Below, in pieces: positions 43,345-50,707 of a stretch of 64,000 bases of DNA. Positions within the stretch are counted from its first letter, which is position 1; every line of letters starts with the position of its first letter. The DNA is taken from contig NZ_CP070356.1 in the NCBI RefSeq assembly GCF_016919445.1, positions 2,450,001 to 2,514,000 of the forward strand, written 5' to 3'. Position numbers and translations under genes: made by a program. The notes beneath the pieces are model-generated. The model did no database searches, was not told the origin of the DNA, and saw only the letters and a program-made list of their open reading frames with translations. This DNA comes from Pseudomonas sp. PDNC002 (GTDB lineage Bacteria; Pseudomonadota; Gammaproteobacteria; Pseudomonadales; Pseudomonadaceae).

Positions 43345-44760
43345 ATGAACGCTGTAGTTTTTCCTGAAGTACTGGTCCGGGTAGTCGGGCTGTCATCCAC
43401 GCGCTTGCCGAGCCAAGGCAATACCGCGCGGGAGCGGGTGGAATATCTGTGCGAGCGGCATAGCGAGCTCTGGCAGCACCTGTTCTATGGCAACCATCAG
43501 TTCAAGGAGCATTTTCTCCTGACTTCCAGCGGGCGATTGGTGGATGGTGAAAGCCCACTCGCCGCGGATGCCGAACTGGAAATCCTTCTGGCCACCTCCG
43601 GCGGGCTGGACCTGGATGAATTGAGCAACGACGAGGTACGACGCTACGTCCGGCATATCACCTTGCCCCATGTTGGCCGCCAGGGGCAGCTCCGCCTGAA
43701 GAAAGCGCGGGTGCTGATCGTCGGCTCCGGTGGATTGGGCTCACCTATCAGCTTGTATTTGGCGGCGGCGGGCACCGGAACTCTTGGCCTGGTGGATTTC
43801 GACCGAGTGGAGCGTAGCAATCTGCAGCGACAGGTGGTGCATGGAACAGGCTCGGTGGGGTTGGCGAAAGTGGAGTCGGCGCGGCTGAGGCTGCTCGATC
43901 TGAATCCGGATATCGAGATCCAGGCGCATGATGCGGCGCTGACGGCGGACAACGCCCTGCAGCTGATCGGCAACTACGACGTGGTCGTGGATGGCACCGA
44001 CAACTTCGCGACCCGCTATCTGATCAATAATGCCTGTGTGTTGCTCGGACGCCCGTTGGTCTACGGGGCGCTGCATCGATTCGACGGCCAGGCCAGCGTT
44101 TTCAACCAGGATGACGGCCCCTGCTATCGCTGCCTGTTCCCTCAGCCCCCGCCCGGAGAACTCTCGCCAAATTGCAGTGCCGGTGGTGTCATCGGCGTAC
44201 TGCCGGGCGTCATCGGGCTGATCCAGGCCACCGAGACGGTGAAGCTGATCCTTGGCATCGGCCAGTCTCTGTCGGGGCGTCTGCTGAGATTCGACGCTTT
44301 GGCGATGCGCTTTTCGGAGGTCCTGTACGGGCGACGTCCGGATTGCCCCACTTGCTCTCCGGCGCGAGCGGGACGGGCGCTGCAGCCACAGCCGCAGGTC
44401 TCATGTGCATCGACTGCAGGTTCGGATAGCCGCCTGCCCGATGATTTCTACATCGATCCGCAGCAATTGCACGAGGGGCTTTCGCAGTCTGGTGAGGTAC
44501 GCCTGCTGGATGTACGAGATGCCAACGAGCTGGAGGTCTGTCAGTTGCCGGGTTCGGTGAATATCCCGGTTGGAGAGGTGCGCAACCGCCTGCATGAACT
44601 CGACCGTCGATTTACCTGGTGCGTGATCTGCTATGCCGGGGCGCGGGCCGAGCGGGTGGCCGCCATGATGCTGGCTGAAGGATTCGCTCCTGTTCGTGTG
44701 CTGCGTGGCGGTATCAAGGCCTGGGCGCGTGATATCGACCCTGATATGCCGCTCTACTGA
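43345..44760 (+). CDS. Fused ubiquitin-like (MoaD/ThiS-type) - E1 adenylyltransferase - rhodanese protein
   Basis: A 471-aa three-domain protein. Residues 1-87 are a MoaD-like beta-grasp domain ending in 'LEILLATSGG', the diglycine at 86-87. An E1/MoeB/ThiF domain follows from about 92 ('LSNDEVRRYVRHITLP', nucleotide loop 'GSGGLGSP' at 127-134, 'RSNLQRQ', 'DGTDNF'). Its zinc cysteines are C260/C263 and C334/C337, with a candidate thioester Cys at 277. A rhodanese domain (about 365-471, active Cys429 in 'ICYAGARAERVA') completes it. The protein should adenylate the diglycine tail and load sulfur to give a thiocarboxylate. It lacks a separate carrier because the carrier is built in. MoeZ plus CysO of mycobacteria is the nearest functional model. 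Confidence 0.9.
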   Translation: MNAVVFPEVLVRVVGLSSTRLPSQGNTARERVEYLCERHSELWQHLFYGNHQFKEHFLLTSSGRLVDGESPLAADAELEILLATSGGLDLDELSNDEVRRYVRHITLPHVGRQGQLRLKKARVLIVGSGGLGSPISLYLAAAGTGTLGLVDFDRVERSNLQRQVVHGTGSVGLAKVESARLRLLDLNPDIEIQAHDAALTADNALQLIGNYDVVVDGTDNFATRYLINNACVLLGRPLVYGALHRFDGQASVFNQDDGPCYRCLFPQPPPGELSPNCSAGGVIGVLPGVIGLIQATETVKLILGIGQSLSGRLLRFDALAMRFSEVLYGRRPDCPTCSPARAGRALQPQPQVSCASTAGSDSRLPDDFYIDPQQLHEGLSQSGEVRLLDVRDANELEVCQLPGSVNIPVGEVRNRLHELDRRFTWCVICYAGARAERVAAMMLAEGFAPVRVLRGGIKAWARDIDPDMPLY

Positions 44761-44772
44761 GGTCGCGCCGCC

Positions 44773-45687
44773 ATGATCCATTCCTCATTGCTCCACGTAA
44801 TCGGCAACACGCCGGTGGTGTGTTTGCCGGCGTTCAGCGCGGAGACCGGTTTCGACGTCTACGCCAAGCTGGAGTCCCTGAATCCGGGCGGCAGTCACAA
44901 GGCGCGCATTGCCCTGGCCATGATCCGCGATGCTGAAGAGCGCGGCATTCTGGTGCCCGAAAGTGGGCAGACCATCCTTGAGCCCAGCGGGGGCAACACC
45001 GGCATCGGTCTGGCCATCGCAGCGAACATCCTGGGCTACGGCGTAGTACTGGTGATCCCGGACAACTACAGCCCGGAGAAGCAGAAGCTGTTGCGTCTGT
45101 ATGGCGCCGAAGTGGTGCTGTCGGACAGCCTCCGTGGCAACAACTCACACGGCGAGCGAGCCATGGAGTTGCAGCTCGAGCATCCCGAGTACGTGATGCT
45201 CAATCAGCAGCGCAACCCGGCGAATCCGGATATCCATCGGCGCACCACGGCACAAGAGGTTCTACAAGACTTTCGCGACTCTCCCCCCGATTGCCTGGTG
45301 GCGGGTATCGGCACTGGCGGCCATATCACCGGCCTGGGGGAAATGCTCAAGGCGCGTTGGCCGACACTGGGGGTGTTCGGCGTGGAACCGGAAGAATGCG
45401 ACCTGCTACGTAATCGTCATGCGCCCCATGGCATTCAAGGTCTGTCGATCGGCTTGGTGCCGCCCATTCTCAACCTCGCGGTGCTCGACGGGATGATCAA
45501 GGTGTCCCGCCGCGATTGCCTGACGCGCGTGCGCAAGACCATGCGCGAGGATGGTCTGAGTCTGGGACTCTCCTCGGCGGCCAATCTGGAGGCGATAGCC
45601 CGGATGGTGGGTGAGTGGATGAAAGGGACGCGGGTGCTGACGCTGATTTATGACGGCGTGGACAGCTACCTACCTGAGTTCGAGTGA
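44773..45687 (+). CDS. PLP-dependent cysteine synthase family protein (CysM/CysK-like)
   Basis: A 304-aa beta-family PLP enzyme. The PLP lysine is Lys43 in 'LNPGGSHKARIAL' (the more usual form is GGSVKDR), the substrate loop is 'EPSGGNTGIGLA', and the phosphate-binding loop is 'AGIGTGGHITG'. It should replace the activated hydroxyl of O-acetyl- or O-phosphoserine with sulfur. Beside a thiocarboxylate-forming E1 and a JAMM peptidase, it may accept sulfur from the carrier protein as CysM does from CysO. It lacks the C-terminal CBS domains of cystathionine beta-synthase. The gene has its own binding site 12 bases after the E1 stop. Confidence 0.88.
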   Translation: MIHSSLLHVIGNTPVVCLPAFSAETGFDVYAKLESLNPGGSHKARIALAMIRDAEERGILVPESGQTILEPSGGNTGIGLAIAANILGYGVVLVIPDNYSPEKQKLLRLYGAEVVLSDSLRGNNSHGERAMELQLEHPEYVMLNQQRNPANPDIHRRTTAQEVLQDFRDSPPDCLVAGIGTGGHITGLGEMLKARWPTLGVFGVEPEECDLLRNRHAPHGIQGLSIGLVPPILNLAVLDGMIKVSRRDCLTRVRKTMREDGLSLGLSSAANLEAIARMVGEWMKGTRVLTLIYDGVDSYLPEFE

Positions 45688-45703
45688 CATTGCGGAGATT
45701 TCC

Positions 45704-46711
45704 ATGCCACGACGTTTCAAGCGGACCGCGCTCGAGGAGCGCTTGTTCGAGCTTCTCGAGCAGGTCCTCAAACCTGCCGACTGGGTGCAGTTGATTCCCT
45801 GTCTGGATAGCCTCTGGTCCATCAGCGTGGTGCAGATTGAGCAAGACCTGCGGGCCTACGCCGAGCGTGACCCCGCCTCCAATGGGCGGGTTGAGGTGAT
45901 ACTCGATAGTTACGCCTCGTTCAGGGCGATTCTGTTCCACCGCTTCGCTCACGAGATCTGGCACAACGATGCTATCGCTGACCATGAGGCGATCGCCCAG
46001 CGGCTGGCCAACGCTGGGAAGTTGCAGTCCGGCGCCGAGATCCATCCCTGCGCCTGCATCGGCCGGCGCTTCGTGCTCGACCATGGCTATGGAACGGTGA
46101 TCGGGGAAACCTGTGAAATCGGTGATGATTGCTACCTGCTCAGTGGGGTGACGCTGGGAGCATCCGGTATCGCTGACAATGGCCTGGGCAAGCGCCATCC
46201 GACCTTGGGCAGTCAAGTGGAGATTGGTGCGGGTGCGCGGGTGTTGGGCGCGGTCACCATCGGCGACAACGTGTTCATCAGCCCGGCCTGCGTCATCACG
46301 CGCGATGTGCCCGCCAATTGTCGAATCAGCGTGGCCAATCAACTGCAGCTGCAGCGTAACGGCTCCATGTCCAGCCGGGGGTACATCGGAGCCTTCGTCG
46401 CCGAAGGCTATATACATCTCGTGGGTGAGCTGCTCCCCACGTCAGTGCTGGCCCTGGTGGACGCCGATCATCGGCCACTGCATTGGCTGGAAGTGCGGAA
46501 TGAATCAGCCAGCCGCCACCATGCCCAGTACAGCGTTCATCGGTTGACGGTAGCTGACCTGGATTCGAAATTACCAATCAACCTGTGCCTGCATGGGCCG
46601 GGACAGGACATCACGCTGATCGATCCGCCGGGCCTGGCTCAGTTGATCTGCGCAGTGGCTCAGTCACGGGAGCAGACGGCGGATTCTGCAACGATGCTGC
46701 ACCCGGCCTGA
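45704..46711 (+). CDS. Serine O-acetyltransferase-like protein with C-terminal extension
   Basis: A 335-aa CysE/EpsC-type protein. The N-terminal helical domain (1-105, 'ASFRAILFHRFAHEIW') precedes a left-handed beta-helix with hexapeptide repeats (110-215). The helix contains 'FVLDHGYGTVIGETCEIGDDC' with catalytic His127, 'LGKRHPTLGSQVEIGAG' and 'VFISPACVITRDVP'. It should make O-acetylserine for the cysteine synthase upstream. After about residue 215 there are 120 residues ('IGAFVAEGYIHLVGELLPTS' onward) that I cannot match to any acetyltransferase tail. The ATG at 45704 follows 'tgcggagatttcc'; it lies 16 bases after the cysteine synthase stop. Confidence 0.85.
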   Translation: MPRRFKRTALEERLFELLEQVLKPADWVQLIPCLDSLWSISVVQIEQDLRAYAERDPASNGRVEVILDSYASFRAILFHRFAHEIWHNDAIADHEAIAQRLANAGKLQSGAEIHPCACIGRRFVLDHGYGTVIGETCEIGDDCYLLSGVTLGASGIADNGLGKRHPTLGSQVEIGAGARVLGAVTIGDNVFISPACVITRDVPANCRISVANQLQLQRNGSMSSRGYIGAFVAEGYIHLVGELLPTSVLALVDADHRPLHWLEVRNESASRHHAQYSVHRLTVADLDSKLPINLCLHGPGQDITLIDPPGLAQLICAVAQSREQTADSATMLHPA

Positions 46712-46723
46712 GCCGTTTGCATT

Positions 46724-47224
46724 TCACTTCAGAAACCTGACCAGGGCGCGGTCGAGGCTGAAATGTCCGGAGCCCTTCAACACCAGCGGCACCAGCGCCA
46801 CCAGGTAGATCAGCGGCAGTTTGTAGTTGCCGAATCCGTGGTCGGTAATCGAGTAGCCCTGGGCCAGTTCCGCGAGGCTCGACCACTGCGCCGGCCAATG
46901 CACTGCTGCGATGGCGACAAGGGTCACGACGATCAGCGAGGCCGAGGCAAAGCGCGTGGCCAGGCCCAGCAGCAACAAGATTGGCGCGATCAGCTCGGCC
47001 CACATCGACACCTGCCAGTCGAAGCCGGCGGAGAAGTGGTTGAAAGGGAAGGGGAAGCTGGCGTGGATCTGTTCGAACCAGTTGTCGCCGTGCCATTTCT
47101 CCAGTCCCGACTCGAAGAATTCCCAGGCCAGGAACAGCCGTAGCGGAATGTCCCAGCCCCAGGCGGCGAGGCGGTCGAGTTGGTCGAATGCGGTCTTGAT
47201 CGGGTTCAGGGTCAGCAGGGTCAT
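46724..47224 (-). CDS. DoxX family membrane protein, HvfX-like
   Basis: A 166-aa inner-membrane protein with four hydrophobic segments. 'LRLFLAWEFFESGLEKWHGDNWF' near the N-terminus and the C-terminal 'HGFGNYKLPLIYLVALVPLVLKGSGHFSLDRAL' resemble HvfX, the DoxX-type protein normally found in hvf metallophore operons. It lies 7 kb from hvfABC and on the other strand. The ATG at 47224 follows 'gaggtgcgcc'. The adjacent upstream gene is a ferric-reductase-like protein. DoxX function in RiPP systems is not settled. Confidence 0.82.
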   Translation of the reverse strand: MTLLTLNPIKTAFDQLDRLAAWGWDIPLRLFLAWEFFESGLEKWHGDNWFEQIHASFPFPFNHFSAGFDWQVSMWAELIAPILLLLGLATRFASASLIVVTLVAIAAVHWPAQWSSLAELAQGYSITDHGFGNYKLPLIYLVALVPLVLKGSGHFSLDRALVRFLK

Positions 47225-47295
47225 GGCGCACCTCATGTGCAGAAAAGTTGTGAGCAACGCGGTGTCGTCCGGACGGTGTCGTCCGGCCGTGGAAG

Positions 47296-47943
47296 TCAGT
47301 TACGGGCGGTGATGGCAGTGGCGGCGCGACTCTCATGGCGCCGGCGCAGAGCCAGTTTTGCGATGAGCTTGATGGCGACCGCGGAAGTGATCAGCGCGAA
47401 GCCCAACGGATACCAGGAACCCATCGGCAGCCGCTTGTAGAACGACAGGACGAAGACTGCGGCGATCACCCAGGTGCCGGCGCTGTGCAGCCCTTTCCAG
47501 ACGCGGGCGCCAAGGAGCCTCACCGCATAGGGGAAGGAGGTGATCGTCAGCAGGAAGATGAACAGATAGCCGACCGAACCGGGAATGTTCGCAGCGGCGC
47601 TGCGGCCGTGCCAGAAGGTCTCGGGGAAGAACTTCACGTAGAGGATGATCAGCAGCGCATGCACGGCATGGGAGAAGGCGAAGGCCAGCCCGAGGAAACG
47701 CCGTTCACGCAGCAGGCCACGGGTGACGTCGCCGGGCACCAGGGTTGCCAATGAAGAGGCGAGGAAGGTTGCGAGGAAGATCGCGAAGGAAGTCCGGGCA
47801 GTGACGCGGATCGCACTGCGCAGGGCTTCCACCCACTGCTGCTGTGACCACAAGGCGAGCGCGGTAGCGATCAGCACCAGCAACGACAGCAGGGAAAACA
47901 GACGCCAGCCATGCAGGCTGGCGTTTTCGGCGGGACGGTTCAT
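47296..47943 (-). CDS. Ferric-reductase-like transmembrane protein
   Basis: A 215-aa integral membrane protein with about six hydrophobic helices: 'LFSLLSLLVLIATALALW', 'TSFAIFLATFLASSLATLV', 'FLGLAFAFSHAVHALLIIL', 'GYLFIFLLTITSFPYAVRL', 'HSAGTWVIAAVFVLSFY' and a last one. His residues in 'FSHAVHA' and 'GLHSAGTW' could bind haem as in the YedZ/MsrQ and ferric reductase domain. It has no flavin or NAD domain, so electrons must come from elsewhere. It is 71 bases upstream of the DoxX gene on the same strand, a likely two-gene operon. Confidence 0.78.
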   Translation of the reverse strand: MNRPAENASLHGWRLFSLLSLLVLIATALALWSQQQWVEALRSAIRVTARTSFAIFLATFLASSLATLVPGDVTRGLLRERRFLGLAFAFSHAVHALLIILYVKFFPETFWHGRSAAANIPGSVGYLFIFLLTITSFPYAVRLLGARVWKGLHSAGTWVIAAVFVLSFYKRLPMGSWYPLGFALITSAVAIKLIAKLALRRRHESRAATAITARN

Positions 47944-48068
47944 GGCAGGCTCCTTTGGGAGAACGCGGCGGGCGGGATGCCGTCGCTGTTCGTGGAGCCA
48001 TCTTGGCGACGGGCCTTATACCAGATGTGTCCGGCAAGGCCCGTCTTGTATCTCTGTGTACAAAGGCG

Positions 48069-49376
48069 TCAGGAGGGGCGCAATTCCAGCTGTGCGCACA
48101 GCCCGCCGGTGGCGCGGTTGGACAGGCTGAGCGTGCCGCCCAGCGCCTGGCTCAGTTGCTGGGCAATCGCCAGCCCCAGGCCGGTGCCGCCGGTGCTGCG
48201 GTTGCGCGAGCTTTCCACCCGGTAGAAGGGTTTGACCACTTCGGTGAGTTCTTCCTCGGGGATGCCGGGACCTTCGTCCAGTACACGAATACACAGGAAG
48301 CCTCGGGCATCGCGCTCGACTTCCACCTGGGCCGAGCCACCGAATTTCAGGGCGTTGTCCACCAGGTTGGTGAGCACCCGGCGCAGCGCGTGCGGGCGGG
48401 TTTCCAGCACGGCATTGCTGTTGCCTTGCAGCTCCACGGCCTGGCCGCTGTCCTGGTAGTCGAGCACCAGGCTGTCGAGGAAGGAATCGAGGTTGACCTT
48501 GACCGCCGCCTCGCTGGCGCCGTCCATGCTGCGCGCATAGGCCACGCCTTCGCGGACCAGGTGCTGCATTTCTTCCAAGTCGCTCCACAGGCGCTCGCGC
48601 TCGGGCGAGTCGTCCATCTGCTCGACGCGCAGCTTCATCCGTGTGATGGGCGTCTGCAGGTCATGGGAGATGGCTGCAAGCAGTTGCATGCGTTCCTTGA
48701 GGTACGAGCCGATGCGGCCCTGCAACGCGTTGAAGGCGCGGGCGGCGTAGGCGACTTCGCTGGGGCCGCGCTCGTCCAGATCAGGCGCGGGGGCGTCCGG
48801 GTCGAGGTTGTCGACGGCCTGGGCCAGGCGCGTCAGTGGGCGAATGGCCAGGCGCACGGCGAGCCAGGTGCAGAACAGCAACAACGCCAGCTGGACGATC
48901 AGCACCCAGGGCAGCCATTGCGCCACCGGCACGCCCTTGGGCGTCACGTCGATGGTCAGCGGCATGCCGTCGGCCAGCTTCAGGTGCACCTGGAAGTGCG
49001 GAATGGAGCCTGGAATGGTCTCGAAGCGCAGGCCATAGCGCGGACCGATGGAATCGGCGATGGAAGTCGCCGCCATCGGCGCCTGCGCCATGTTCATCGG
49101 CTCGCCGGGCTGGCCGCCGTCGAGGCGGTAGCGGTAGTTGGGGCGTTGCACCATGGGCAGCCAGCGTTCGCGCTCGTCCAGTGGCAAGCGATCGAGCAGG
49201 GCGACGGCGGTACTGACGTCGGTTTCCAGGTTGCCCAGCATCATGCTGCGCGCGCTCTGGTAGCGCTCATAGAACTGCGAGCAGAACGACAGGCTGTAGG
49301 CGAACACCAACCCGGCGAGGAAGATCAGCGCCAGGCGTGCGGCCAGCGTGCGTGGCCAGTGCAGGACGGATTTCAT
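48069..49376 (-). CDS. Two-component sensor histidine kinase
   Basis: A 435-aa classical kinase. TM1 is at about 12-30, a periplasmic domain of about 130 residues follows, TM2 is near 165-188 ('VLIVQLALLLFCTWLAVRLA'), then HAMP, HisKA with 'AAISHDLQTPITRMKL' (His238) and HATPase_c ('VDNALKFGGSA', 'DEGPGIPEEEL', 'GGTGLGLAIAQQLS'). The H-box form SHDLQTP is typical of EnvZ/OmpR-class kinases. Its start overlaps the stop of the response regulator (ATGA), so both are made together. The signal is unknown; neighbours suggest membrane or redox stress. Confidence 0.92.
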   Translation of the reverse strand: MKSVLHWPRTLAARLALIFLAGLVFAYSLSFCSQFYERYQSARSMMLGNLETDVSTAVALLDRLPLDERERWLPMVQRPNYRYRLDGGQPGEPMNMAQAPMAATSIADSIGPRYGLRFETIPGSIPHFQVHLKLADGMPLTIDVTPKGVPVAQWLPWVLIVQLALLLFCTWLAVRLAIRPLTRLAQAVDNLDPDAPAPDLDERGPSEVAYAARAFNALQGRIGSYLKERMQLLAAISHDLQTPITRMKLRVEQMDDSPERERLWSDLEEMQHLVREGVAYARSMDGASEAAVKVNLDSFLDSLVLDYQDSGQAVELQGNSNAVLETRPHALRRVLTNLVDNALKFGGSAQVEVERDARGFLCIRVLDEGPGIPEEELTEVVKPFYRVESSRNRSTGGTGLGLAIAQQLSQALGGTLSLSNRATGGLCAQLELRPS

Positions 49377-50113
49377 TCGTTGGGCTCGAGCAGTTCGACG
49401 GCCAGGGCGAAGACGTAGCCTTCGCTGCGCACCGTCTTGATGTAGGCAGGCTCACGGGCGTCATCCAGCAGGCGCTGGCGCAGGCGGCTGACCAGCAGGT
49501 CGATGGAGCGGTCGAAGATGTCCGCCTCCCGGCCTTGGGTGAGGTTCAGCAGTTGCTCGCGGCTGAGTACGCGTTGCGGGTGATCGACGAACACGCGCAG
49601 CAGGCGATATTCGGCGCCGCTCAGGGCGACCAGGGTACCGTCTTCATCCAGCAGGTGGCGCGCGGTGGTATCGAGTTTCCAGCGGCCGAAGCCGATCAAC
49701 CGGCTCGCCTCGCTGACCTGCAGGTTCGGCGGCAGCATGCGGGTGCGGCGCAGCACGGCGTTGATCCGCGCCAGCAGCTCGCGGGCGGAGAAGGGCTTGG
49801 TGAGGTAGTCGTCGGCGCCCATTTCCAGGCCGATGATGCGGTCGGTCTCGTCGTTGCGCGCGGTGAGCATCAGCACTGGCGTGGATTTGTGCTTGCCCAC
49901 GCGCAGTTCGCGGCACAGCTTCAGGCCGTCGTCGCCGGGCATCATGATATCCAGCACGATCAGGTCGACGGAGTTGCCGTCGAGGAAGGCGCGCATCTGC
50001 CGGCCATCCGCCGCCAGGCTCACGCGCAGGCCGTTCTTCTTCAGGTAGTTGCCGACCAGCTCGCGGATCTCGCGGTCGTCGTCGACGATCAGTACGTGAT
50101 CGACATGGTCCAT
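49373..50113 (-). CDS. OmpR-family response regulator
   Basis: A 246-aa regulator with a receiver (Asp55 in 'LIVLDIMMPGDDG', 'PVLMLTARND', 'YLTKPFSARELLARI') and a winged-helix DNA-binding domain ('LSGAEYRLLRVFVDHPQRVLSREQLL', 'SIDLLVSRLRQRL', 'IKTVRSEGYVF'). The frame extends well past the ATG at 50113, but 'gaggcaccggc' and the family start 'MDHVDHVLIVDDD' place it there. It is divergent from the DUF2790 gene, a possible target. Confidence 0.92.
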   Translation of the reverse strand: MDHVDHVLIVDDDREIRELVGNYLKKNGLRVSLAADGRQMRAFLDGNSVDLIVLDIMMPGDDGLKLCRELRVGKHKSTPVLMLTARNDETDRIIGLEMGADDYLTKPFSARELLARINAVLRRTRMLPPNLQVSEASRLIGFGRWKLDTTARHLLDEDGTLVALSGAEYRLLRVFVDHPQRVLSREQLLNLTQGREADIFDRSIDLLVSRLRQRLLDDAREPAYIKTVRSEGYVFALAVELLEPNE

Positions 50114-50338
50114 GCCGGTGCCTCGTTCGTAGTAGGTTGATCCGAGTTTATAGCGCCGCGCCGCGCTTGCCTGCCGTGCTTTGTATTCCACTGTATCCAG
50201 CCCCGCCGCCGATACCCGAAGCCGCAATCGGCGGCGTTGCACGACACAAGTCCGATACCTCCTGCCAGTGAAATGGGCACCAACGGCGAAGCGAACAGCC
50301 TTCGCCAGCCAAACCCGACACAGGACAGGAGAATCACC

Positions 50339-50611
50339 ATGAAAGCCATCCAACTCACCAACGCTTGCCTCTTCGCTGCCATCGCGGTCTTCGCCAGCTT
50401 CGGTGCCCAGGCCGCCGACGGCCAGCCGGTCGAGCAGTACCACTACGGTCAGAAACTGGATGTGAAGCAGGTCATCGCCATTCACGAAGAGGGTGCGTCG
50501 CCCTTCGGCTGCGGCATCGTCAACGCCCGCATGGACTACCTGGACTCCCACGGCCAGCCGCACAGCCTGGCTTACCGCAAGTTCGCCACCGACTGCAACG
50601 AAGGCGGTTGA
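50339..50611 (+). CDS. DUF2790 family periplasmic protein
   Basis: A 90-aa protein with a signal peptide ending 'FGAQAADG' (about residue 25) and the DUF2790 core 'QYHYGQKLDVKQVIAIHEEG' plus two cysteines that may pair ('FGCGIV' and 'TDCNEG'). The family is largely restricted to pseudomonads and of unknown function. 'aggacaggagaatcacc' precedes the ATG at 50339. Divergent placement opposite an OmpR-type regulator suggests control by it. Confidence 0.82.
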   Translation: MKAIQLTNACLFAAIAVFASFGAQAADGQPVEQYHYGQKLDVKQVIAIHEEGASPFGCGIVNARMDYLDSHGQPHSLAYRKFATDCNEGG

Positions 50612-50707
50612 TTCCCCTCAGCCGCGGGCAGGGACGGCCGCGGCGTTTATTCCCTGGCGTTTATCCCAAGTGTGAACCCCACGGGCCGCCGGCCCACCGA
50701 GGTGACC

